The notes beneath the pieces were generated by a model. The model did no database searches. It was given only the letters and a program-made list of their open reading frames with translations, and had not been told where the DNA came from. 64,000 nt of DNA from Celeribacter sp. PS-C1. GTDB lineage: Bacteria; Pseudomonadota; Alphaproteobacteria; Rhodobacterales; Rhodobacteraceae. A program made the translations under genes and the position numbers. The stretch covers positions 186,001 through 250,000 of the forward strand of contig NZ_JAHXRW010000002.1 in the NCBI RefSeq assembly GCF_019429625.1. Reading direction: 5' to 3'. Positions within the stretch are counted from its first letter, which is position 1, and each line of letters starts with the position of its first letter. Positions 25,785 through 32,950 of the stretch are shown piece after piece.

Positions 25785-26528
25785 TCAGAAGTGATAGTTC
25801 ACGCCGAAACGCAGAACGCTGGCCTCGATATCGGTCGGGCCGCAGGGTGCGCCACAGGGGTCGTTGTCGGCCGGGACAAGTTCCTCTTTCTCAAAGAAAT
25901 GCAGGGCTTCGAGTTTGAGAGAAATTTTCTCTGATGCCATATATTCCACACCTAGACCAATCACCGGGGTGACGATGATGTCTTTGTTCAACGTTGCCGG
26001 GTCGTAATCCGGGAAACCGACCTCGACCTGCATCGCGCCGACGCCTGCGGTGGCGTAGGGAAGCCATTTGTCCAACGCGTAGCCGACGCGTCCCCGAAGC
26101 GTTGCTATGGCTAGAATGTCGGTCTGACAGTTGCCGCCACAGCCATACCCCGAGGAATCAGGAGCGGAGCCATCCGCGTTCGCTTTCGAAATATCTGCCT
26201 CCACACCGTATACCAGAGGCCCGTTTTGCCAGTTGTAGCCGCCAGTCAGACCGAAGACATTTCCCTCGGGCTCCGGCTCGGGCAGGTCAAAGTCCTGTGG
26301 ATTTCCTTCGCAGGTTTCGGATGCGCCCTCTTGGCAGAACAGCGAAGATCCGGACAGATAGCCTGCCGTTGCGCCGGCATAGAAACCGGACCAGTCGACC
26401 GCGCTGGGCGTCACGACTTCGACGGCGGAGTCCTCGATGGCCGGTGCCAAGGAGCCAGCAAAAGCCGTTTGAGCCGAGAGCAGGCCAGCTGCGATCAGAA
26501 GTGCATTGGATTTAAGTTTGAGAGTCAT
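25785..26528 (-). CDS. Outer membrane beta-barrel protein
   Basis: 247 residues. A signal peptide (MTLKLKSNALLIAAGLLSAQTAFA) precedes a region WSGFYAGATAGYLSGSS near 45-61, the usual start of Omp25/31-like eight-stranded barrels, and NVFGLTGGYNWQNGPLVYGV. It ends RFGVNYHF, with the C-terminal Phe of outer membrane proteins. Cysteine pairs (CQEGASETC; CGGNC; CGAPC) suggest disulfides in the surface loops. A CtrA-like box lies just upstream, and a similar but decayed 3' end lies next to it. Confidence 0.87.
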   Translation of the reverse strand: MTLKLKSNALLIAAGLLSAQTAFAGSLAPAIEDSAVEVVTPSAVDWSGFYAGATAGYLSGSSLFCQEGASETCEGNPQDFDLPEPEPEGNVFGLTGGYNWQNGPLVYGVEADISKANADGSAPDSSGYGCGGNCQTDILAIATLRGRVGYALDKWLPYATAGVGAMQVEVGFPDYDPATLNKDIIVTPVIGLGVEYMASEKISLKLEALHFFEKEELVPADNDPCGAPCGPTDIEASVLRFGVNYHF

Positions 26529-26548
26529 TGTATCACCATCCCCATGTT

Positions 26549-26567
26549 GATTAACGTTACGTTAATC
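26549..26567. promoter_or_regulatory. CtrA-like box upstream of the omp gene
   Basis: GATTAACGT-T-ACGTTAATC is a perfect 9+9 palindrome that contains TTAA-N7-TTAA (26551-26565), the consensus of the alphaproteobacterial cell-cycle regulator CtrA. It lies 21 bp upstream of the omp ATG at 26528. Confidence 0.55.
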
Positions 26568-26648
26568 TTTGCTCGCAGATCAGTCATCAAGAATTTGTGA
26601 GTGGTGTTCCGGGTAGCGCTGGTGATGAGTCTTTTGGGTAACACCAGT

Positions 26649-26726
26649 GAAAAAGGGCGTCGCCGGGCGCCCCGCTAACGGGTCCTAAGAAAACCTCCAA
26701 AGTGATCGTGCACGCTGAACCGTACA
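26649..26726 (-). pseudogene. Decayed duplicate of the omp gene 3' end
   Basis: The segment AAAGTGATCGTGCACGCTGAA (26699 on) matches the coding end of the intact omp gene (25788 on) at about 21 of 26 bases. Both are preceded, at exactly 51 bp, by TGAAAAAGGGCG, the start of a terminator hairpin. On the minus strand the remnant reads VRFSVHDHF against LRFGVNYHF. There is no open frame upstream, so only a degraded 3' end remains. Confidence 0.45.
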
Positions 26727-26808
26727 GAGTGTGCATCGTGTTCCGATGCATGGAGGGCGCGCGATCTGTGTCGGGGGCAGCACAGCTACGGGCATCGGCC
26801 TTAAGTCG

Positions 26809-26833
26809 AAAGGCGCCCGGGTGGGGCGCCTTT
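26809..26833 (-). terminator. Hairpin after pyc
   Basis: AAAGGCGCC / GGCGCCTTT arms with a 7-nt loop, 11 nt past the pyc stop; on the minus strand only three T residues follow, so termination may be completed at the second hairpin (26649-26675). Confidence 0.6.
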
Positions 26834-26844
26834 CTCAGTTTGGG

Positions 26845-29800
26845 TTATTCGAATTCGACCAGCAAATCCTTGGCGTCGATCTGAGCGCCGGGGGTGACGT
26901 GTGCCGCTTTGATCGTGCCGTCTTGATCGGCGGTGATCGAAGTTTCCATCTTCATCGCCTCAATGGTCAAAAGCACATCGCCCTTTTTAACCGACTGGCC
27001 CGCGACCACGGCGACCGTGGCGACGACGCCCGGCATCGGCGCACCGACGTGTTTTGGATTGCCCAGCTCGGCCTTGGCGTTCGCCACCACCGAAGAGGCG
27101 GCGGAGCGGTCTTTGACGCGCACGGTGCGCGGCTGACCGTTCAGCTCGAAGAAGACTTTGACCTCGCCCATCTCGTTGGGCTCCGACACCGCCTGACAGC
27201 GGATTTCAAGCGTCACACCCGGATCGATCGATGCAGAGATTTCCTCACCGGTTTCCATCCCGTAGAAGAAGTTCCGGGTCGGAAGTGTGCGCACCGGCCC
27301 GTATTGCTCGTGGCGGGTGACGTAATCGGTGAAGACCTTCGGATACATCAGGTAGCCGTTGAAATCCTCGTCGTCGAACTCTTCATCCGGGAATTTCTCA
27401 GCAAGCTCAGCGCGCAGCGCCGCAAAATCAGCGGGCGGCAGGTGTTTGCCGGGGCGTTCGGTGTTGGGTTTTTCCTTGCCCAGCACCTTTTTGATGATCG
27501 CATCGGGGAAACCTCCCGGCGGCTGGCCGAGGTTGCCGCGCATCATATCGACAACGCTGTCCGGGAAGGCCACATCGTGTTTCGGGTCCTCGACCTGATC
27601 GCGGGTGAGGCCTTGGGAGACCATCATCAGAGCCATGTCGCCGACCACTTTCGAGGAGGGCGTCACTTTTACGATGTCGCCGAACATCATGTTCACATCG
27701 GCATAAGACTGCGCCACCTCATGCCAGCGCTCTTCGAGGCCCAGAGAGCGGGCCTGCGCCTTGAGGTTGGTGAACTGACCGCCGGGCATCTCGTGCAGGT
27801 AAACCTCGGAAGCAGGGGCCGCGAGGCCGCTCTCGAAGGCTTTGTACTGACCGCGCACGGCTTCCCAGTAGTTCGACATCTCGCGGATCGCCGCGATGTC
27901 GAGGCCGGTATCGCGCTCGGTGAAACGCGTGGCCTCAACAATGGAGCCCAAGCACGCCTGAGACGTGCCGCCAGAGAAAGCGTCCATTGCCGCATCCACC
28001 GCATCCACGCCCGCGTCAGCGGCGGCGAGGATGGTGGCGGCAGCGGCGCCAGAGGTGTCATGGGTGTGGAAGTGGATCGGCAAGCCGACCTCTTCTTTCA
28101 GCGCCTTGACCAACTGACGCGCCTGCGCAGGTTTCAACAGGCCCGCCATGTCCTTGAGCCCAAGCACATGCGCGCCGGCGGCTTTCAGGTCCTGACCCAT
28201 TTTGACGTAGTACTTCAGGTCGTATTTCGAGCGTGCCGGATCGAACAGGTCACCAGTGTAGCAGATCGTGCCTTCACAGACCTTGCCGCTCTCGATCACC
28301 GCGTCCATCGCAACGCGCATGTTCTCGACCCAGTTGAGGCTGTCGAAGACACGGAACACATCGACACCGGTCTCGGCGGCCTGACGCACGAATTCCTGCA
28401 CCACGTTGTCCGGGTAGTTGGTGTAGCCGACGCCGTTCGAGGCGCGCAGAAGCATCTGCGTCATGATGTTGGGCATGCGCTCGCGAATGTCGCGCAGTCG
28501 CTGCCACGGGCATTCCTGCAAGAAGCGGTAAGCCACGTCAAAGGTCGCGCCACCCCAGCATTCCACCGAGAACAGGCTCGACAGGTTGGCCGCATAGGCC
28601 GGCGCCGCGTTGATCATGTCGATGGACCGCATGCGCGTCGCAAGCAGGGACTGGTGACCGTCGCGCATCGTGGTGTCGGTGATCAAAAGCTGTTTCTGTG
28701 CCAGCATCCAATCGGCCACCGCCTGCGCGCCTTCGTTCTCAAGCAACTGGCGCGTGCCAGCGGGTGCGGTTTCCACCTTGAGCTTCGGCACCACAGGTTT
28801 GCGCGCATCGGCGGCGGGTTTCGCGCGTCCGATTGTCTCCGGGTGGCCGTTCACCGTGATGTCGGCCAAATAGGTCAGGATTTTCGTCGCACGGTCGCGG
28901 CGCGGTTTGAAATCGAACAGCTCCGGCGTCGTGTCGATGAACTTCGTGGTGTATTCATTCGACAGGAAGGTCGGGTGTTTCAGCAGGTTTTCGACAAAGG
29001 CGATGTTGGTTTGAACGCCGCGGATGCGGAATTCGCGCAGCGCCCGGTCCATCCGTGCAATCGCGGCCTCGGGCGTGCGGGCCCAAGCGGTCACTTTCGT
29101 CAGCAAGCTGTCATAGTAGCGCGTAATCACCGCGCCCGAATAGGCGGTGCCACCATCGAGACGGATGCCCATGCCGGTCGCCGAACGATAGGTGGTGATG
29201 CGGCCATAGTCGGGAATGAAGTTGTTCGTCGGGTCCTCGGTCGTCACACGGGTTTGAAGCGCATGGCCGTCGAGTTTCACGTCATATTGGCTGGCCACTC
29301 CGGTGGCCTCGGTCAGGCTCTTGCCTTCGGCGATCAGGATCTGAGCGCGCACGATGTCGATGCCGGTGACCTCCTCGGTGACGGTGTGCTCCACCTGCAC
29401 GCGGGGGTTTACCTCAATGAAATAGAATTTGCCGCTTTCCATATCCATCAGGAATTCGACGGTGCCGGCGCATTCGTAATTCACATGCTCACAGATGCGC
29501 TTGCCGAGCGTGCAGAGCTCTTCGCGCTGCGCGGGTGAGAGGAAGGGGGCAGGGGCGCGTTCCACGACTTTCTGGTTGCGGCGCTGCACCGAGCAATCGC
29601 GTTCGTAGAGGTGGTAGATGTTGCCATGCTGGTCACCAAGGATTTGCACCTCGACGTGACGCGCCTTGATGATCATCTTCTCGAGGTAGCCCTCGCCATT
29701 GCCAAAGGCGGCTTCGGCTTCGCGGCGGCCTTCTTTGACCTTTTCTTCAAGCTCTTCGACATTGTTGATCGGACGCATGCCGCGCCCGCCGCCGCCCCAA

Positions 29801-30288
29801 GAGGCCTTGAGCATCAGCGGAAAGCCGATCTCGGTGGCTTCCTTGCGGATCGCGTCGAAGTCGTCCCCCAAGACCTCTGTGGCCGGGATCACCGGCACGT
29901 CGGCCTCAATCGCCACTTTGCGCGCCGAGGCCTTGTCACCCAGCTGGCGCATGGTCTTGGCCTTCGGGCCGATAAAGGTGATGCCGGCCGCGGTGCAGGC
30001 GTCGACGAAATCGGGGTTCTCGGACAAAAGGCCGTAGCCCGGGTGGATCGCATCGGCGCCCGAGAGTTTGGCGACGCGAATGATCTCTTCGATCGACAGA
30101 TAGGCCGCGACGGGCCCCATGCCTTCGCCGATCTTATAGGCTTCGTCCGCTTTGAAGCGGTGCAAAGAGAGCTTGTCCTCTTCGGCGTAAATGGCGACGG
30201 TGCGTTTCCCCATTTCATTCGCAGCACGCATCACGCGGATCGCAATTTCTCCCCGGTTCGCGATGAGCACTTTTTTGAAATCGGCCAT
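26845..30288 (-). CDS. pyc: Pyruvate carboxylase
   Basis: 1147 residues, the full-length one-chain enzyme that makes oxaloacetate from pyruvate, bicarbonate and ATP. Order: biotin carboxylase (1-450; KVLIANRGEIAIRVMRA, the ATP-grasp SWGGGGRGMR near 165), carboxyltransferase TIM barrel (about 530-800; ITDTTMRDGHQSLLATRMR), central allosteric linker, and C-terminal biotinyl domain (about 1075-1147) with EAMKMET carrying the biotin Lys. It is alone in its operon. A dyad TTTCTGCA...TGCAGTAAA lies at 30331-30348, 43 bp upstream. Confidence 0.97.
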   Translation of the reverse strand: MADFKKVLIANRGEIAIRVMRAANEMGKRTVAIYAEEDKLSLHRFKADEAYKIGEGMGPVAAYLSIEEIIRVAKLSGADAIHPGYGLLSENPDFVDACTAAGITFIGPKAKTMRQLGDKASARKVAIEADVPVIPATEVLGDDFDAIRKEATEIGFPLMLKASWGGGGRGMRPINNVEELEEKVKEGRREAEAAFGNGEGYLEKMIIKARHVEVQILGDQHGNIYHLYERDCSVQRRNQKVVERAPAPFLSPAQREELCTLGKRICEHVNYECAGTVEFLMDMESGKFYFIEVNPRVQVEHTVTEEVTGIDIVRAQILIAEGKSLTEATGVASQYDVKLDGHALQTRVTTEDPTNNFIPDYGRITTYRSATGMGIRLDGGTAYSGAVITRYYDSLLTKVTAWARTPEAAIARMDRALREFRIRGVQTNIAFVENLLKHPTFLSNEYTTKFIDTTPELFDFKPRRDRATKILTYLADITVNGHPETIGRAKPAADARKPVVPKLKVETAPAGTRQLLENEGAQAVADWMLAQKQLLITDTTMRDGHQSLLATRMRSIDMINAAPAYAANLSSLFSVECWGGATFDVAYRFLQECPWQRLRDIRERMPNIMTQMLLRASNGVGYTNYPDNVVQEFVRQAAETGVDVFRVFDSLNWVENMRVAMDAVIESGKVCEGTICYTGDLFDPARSKYDLKYYVKMGQDLKAAGAHVLGLKDMAGLLKPAQARQLVKALKEEVGLPIHFHTHDTSGAAAATILAAADAGVDAVDAAMDAFSGGTSQACLGSIVEATRFTERDTGLDIAAIREMSNYWEAVRGQYKAFESGLAAPASEVYLHEMPGGQFTNLKAQARSLGLEERWHEVAQSYADVNMMFGDIVKVTPSSKVVGDMALMMVSQGLTRDQVEDPKHDVAFPDSVVDMMRGNLGQPPGGFPDAIIKKVLGKEKPNTERPGKHLPPADFAALRAELAEKFPDEEFDDEDFNGYLMYPKVFTDYVTRHEQYGPVRTLPTRNFFYGMETGEEISASIDPGVTLEIRCQAVSEPNEMGEVKVFFELNGQPRTVRVKDRSAASSVVANAKAELGNPKHVGAPMPGVVATVAVVAGQSVKKGDVLLTIEAMKMETSITADQDGTIKAAHVTPGAQIDAKDLLVEFE

Positions 30289-30329
30289 GGCAAGCTTCCC
30301 CTCTTGCTGTTTTTCACATCAGGTTAGTG

Positions 30330-30349
30330 ATTTCTGCACTGCAGTAAAT
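30330..30349. promoter_or_regulatory. Dyad upstream of pyc
   Basis: ATTTCTGCA-C-TGCAGTAAAT is a near-perfect inverted repeat (one extra T in the right arm), 42 bp before the pyc start. It could be an operator; the protein is not known. Confidence 0.35.
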
Positions 30350-30471
30350 CCCCTTACCCTGCCGGATTTGAGCATGGCAGAAGATTTGCGACGCCTAGCC
30401 GCGATTTTTGATGTGCGAGGGGCGGGAAATGGCCGGGTTTGCAATTTTTGCAGAAAAAAATGGGGGATTAG

Positions 30472-30509
30472 CAAAGGCCCGACCTGTGAGGATCGGGCCT
30501 TTGCAAAGC
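30472..30509 (-). terminator. Hairpin after the MFS gene
   Basis: GCAAAGGCCCGA pairs with TCGGGCCTTTGC (30472-30508), a long stem about 30 nt beyond the stop of the minus-strand MFS gene; a strong U-tract lies only further on. Confidence 0.6.
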
Positions 30510-30538
30510 ATTTCGAGAGGAATCATGCGTCTGGCTCG

Positions 30539-32089
30539 TCAGCCTTCCCGCGACCGAAGCGGGATTTCCCGCAAGAACACCGCCATGATCAACCCGACCA
30601 ATGCGAGGGCGGCGGCGATCCAGTAGATCGGATGAAGGGCCGCGGAAATCGTCTGGCCGATCAGATCGCGGGTGGCCTCCGGCAGCTGCGCCAATATCTG
30701 CGGACCAAGCTCTGCGACATTTGCGAGGCCGCCTGCGGGGCCATCGACCGTGGCTTCGACATTCGCCTCGGCCATCATGGTCGCCATGCGGCTGGCAAAA
30801 AGCGCACCGAATAGCGCGACGGCGATGGATCCGCCGACCTGGCGGAACATCAGCCCCGCAGCGGTGGCGGTGCCAATCTGTTCACGCGGCACGGCGTTTT
30901 GCACGGCGGTGGTCACCACCGGGAAGATACAGCCCATGCCCATGCCAAGCCCCGCCAGCGACAGCCAGAGCGACCAGGAGTGCATCTCCGGCGACAACCG
31001 CGTCAGCGAGACTAGCGCCACCACGGCGATGCTGAGTCCGATCACCGGCAGGAGGCGATAGCGCCCGGTGCGGCTCATATATTGGCCTGAGATGGTCGAG
31101 GCGGTGAGAATGCCAAAGGTCATCGGGATCAGCTGCAATCCCGATTGCGTGGCACTCGCGCCCTTCGCCATTTGCAGGAACACGGGGATAAAGGTCAGCG
31201 CCCCGAACATCAGCGCACCGGAGACAAAAGAGATCGCCGAGGTGATGGTGAAGACATTCATCTTGAACAGGCTGATCGGGAGGATCGGCTCCGACGCCTT
31301 TTGCTCGATTGCGATGAAGCCAAGGGTTGAGATGAGAAACAGCGCCATCAGCGACAGGCCAATGGGGGAAGTGAGGCCGAATTCCTTGCCGCCCAGAGCG
31401 GTCAACAGCACGATGGACGAGAGCGACAGTGTGAGTGCCAGGGCGCCTGCGTAATCGACCTTGTGCTGCACCCGACAACCCAAAGGCTTGAAGCCAAAGA
31501 CAAAGCCTGCGAGAGCCAGCGCGCCGAAGGGCAGGTTGATGTAGAAAATCCAGTGCCAAGACAGGGTGTCGACGAACCAGCCGCCCAAAAGAGGCCCAGC
31601 GACAGAGGAGACGCCGAAGACGCCAGCAAAGACGCCTTGGATGCGGCCCCGTTCCTTGGGCGGGATCACGTCACCGATGATCGATAGCGCCAGAACGAAT
31701 AGGCCGCCACCGCCGAGGCCCTGAAGCGCGCGGGCGGCGATGAGAAAGCCCATTGAGTTCGCCAGACCACACAGAACAGAGCCGGACAGGAACAGTGTCA
31801 CGGAAAAGATCACCACATTTCGCCGCCCGTAAAGGTCGCCGAGCTTGCCATAAAGCGGCGCGACAACGGTGGAGGCGAGGATATAGGCGGTGACCACCCA
31901 AGACAGATGCTCCAAACCGCCGAGATCGGCGACGATGGTCGGCAGTGCCGTGGAGACGATGGTCTGATCGAGCGCGGCCAACAACATGAGGACGGCGACG
32001 GAGCCGATCACCAGCCCGACGGAGGTATGCTCTTTGGGGCGTTCGGATGTGGCCTCATCGGGCCGGGGGGATGTGTGCGTTTGTGTCAT
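30539..32089 (-). CDS. MFS multidrug efflux transporter (DHA2, EmrB/QacA type)
   Basis: 516 residues, 14 hydrophobic helices. The motif LDQTIVSTALPTIVADLG (motif D1) near residue 37, GKLGDLYGRRNVVIFSV (motif A) near 80, and the motif C-like GPLLGGWFVDTLSWHWIFYI place it in the drug:H+ antiporter-2 family. It exports drugs or other toxic compounds. The start at 32089 has AAGGAG at 5 nt and removes a 29-residue extension. It is divergent from a MarR regulator with a palindrome between them. Confidence 0.92.
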   Translation of the reverse strand: MTQTHTSPRPDEATSERPKEHTSVGLVIGSVAVLMLLAALDQTIVSTALPTIVADLGGLEHLSWVVTAYILASTVVAPLYGKLGDLYGRRNVVIFSVTLFLSGSVLCGLANSMGFLIAARALQGLGGGGLFVLALSIIGDVIPPKERGRIQGVFAGVFGVSSVAGPLLGGWFVDTLSWHWIFYINLPFGALALAGFVFGFKPLGCRVQHKVDYAGALALTLSLSSIVLLTALGGKEFGLTSPIGLSLMALFLISTLGFIAIEQKASEPILPISLFKMNVFTITSAISFVSGALMFGALTFIPVFLQMAKGASATQSGLQLIPMTFGILTASTISGQYMSRTGRYRLLPVIGLSIAVVALVSLTRLSPEMHSWSLWLSLAGLGMGMGCIFPVVTTAVQNAVPREQIGTATAAGLMFRQVGGSIAVALFGALFASRMATMMAEANVEATVDGPAGGLANVAELGPQILAQLPEATRDLIGQTISAALHPIYWIAAALALVGLIMAVFLREIPLRSREG

Positions 32090-32172
32090 AAGAACTCCTT
32101 TTTGCCCGTCCGTACTCCGGTACGTCGGGCGCGCCTCGGGCTGGGCGTTTTGGCGGACAGATAGCGCTAAAT

Positions 32173-32201
32173 ACATATATGTGTCAACGGCACATAAATG
32201 T
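32173..32201. promoter_or_regulatory. Operator between MFS and MarR genes
   Basis: ACATATATGTG (32173-32183) and CACATAAATGT (32191-32201) form an 11-bp inverted repeat with one mismatch around TCAACGG, the usual size of a MarR site. A second half-site-like TGTCACATAATTGACA follows. Probably bound by the adjacent MarR protein. Confidence 0.65.
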
Positions 32202-32249
32202 TACTGTCACATAATTGACATTGGCACACATTCATGCGACCCCATCGCC

Positions 32250-32867
32250 ATGACCCAAGATCACGCTCCAGATACGATGCCCCACCCTGACGATGCCCCG
32301 GCAAAACGCCCTGCTGACCCGCGCGTGCACGCCGGTGTGCCAGAGTTCTTGAGTGGGGAAGGTTTTTCCGATCCCGCCGTCATGGCGCTTCTCGATCTCG
32401 ACCTGTCGCTGTTTCAATGGCGGCGCATGGCGGAAAAGGGCGAATTCAAGGGCAAGGTGATCGCGGGCATGTCCGAGGCGCTGGAACCCGCGCTGTTGCA
32501 GGGGCTCTTGTCCGTCGCGCAAATCTCCGCTGGTCTCGGGCGCGACCGCCCAGAGCCGCCGACCATCGGCATGGTGGCCGAGGTCATGGCCGTCGATCCG
32601 TCGCGTGCCTCGCGCATCGTCTCCGAACTGGTCTCGCGCGGCTATCTGGCTCGACAAGCAGTGCAGGAAGACGCGCGCAAATCGGTTCTGGTCATGACGC
32701 CGAAATCGAAAACCCTTTTGGGCGAATTCACCCTGTCGAAATGGCGCATCATGGCGCAGGTCTTCGCGGGCTGGTCGGGTGACGACATCTCCGACTTCTC
32801 GCGGCTCTTCGCGCGCTATGTGTCGGGGCTGGTTGAGGCTGTCTCTGAGCCTTCTGAGAAACCTTGA
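32250..32867 (+). CDS. MarR family transcriptional regulator
   Basis: 205 residues. A charged N-terminal extension of about 55 residues precedes a winged-helix core (about 60-190). PPTIGMVAEVMAVDPSRASR near 125 is the recognition region and ELVSRGYLARQAVQEDARKS the wing. MarR proteins repress neighbouring efflux genes and release DNA on ligand binding; the divergent MFS pump is the likely target. The start is ATG 32250; upstream codons are not supported. Confidence 0.88.
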   Translation: MTQDHAPDTMPHPDDAPAKRPADPRVHAGVPEFLSGEGFSDPAVMALLDLDLSLFQWRRMAEKGEFKGKVIAGMSEALEPALLQGLLSVAQISAGLGRDRPEPPTIGMVAEVMAVDPSRASRIVSELVSRGYLARQAVQEDARKSVLVMTPKSKTLLGEFTLSKWRIMAQVFAGWSGDDISDFSRLFARYVSGLVEAVSEPSEKP

Positions 32868-32950
32868 TTTGGCATTTTTCTGCGCAATGCGTGTGAGAAC
32901 AATAGAAGAACGCACTTTTCCTCGGCGCGGCTCTTATGTATCCTGCCCTC

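Larger units (their letters stand above)
26529..26844. other. Intergenic region: CtrA-like box, decayed omp end, terminators
   Basis: 316 bases between omp and pyc. It contains a CtrA-like palindrome at 26549-26567, a terminator-like hairpin on the minus strand at 26649-26675, a segment at 26700-26726 resembling the 3' end of the neighbouring omp gene, and an inverted repeat after pyc at 26809-26833. No intact gene is seen. Confidence 0.55.

Noticed and set aside
26731-29538. 935-codon open frame on the plus strand opposite pyc
   Set aside because: It is the mirror of the high-GC pyc coding strand, with no protein character, and pyc is certain.
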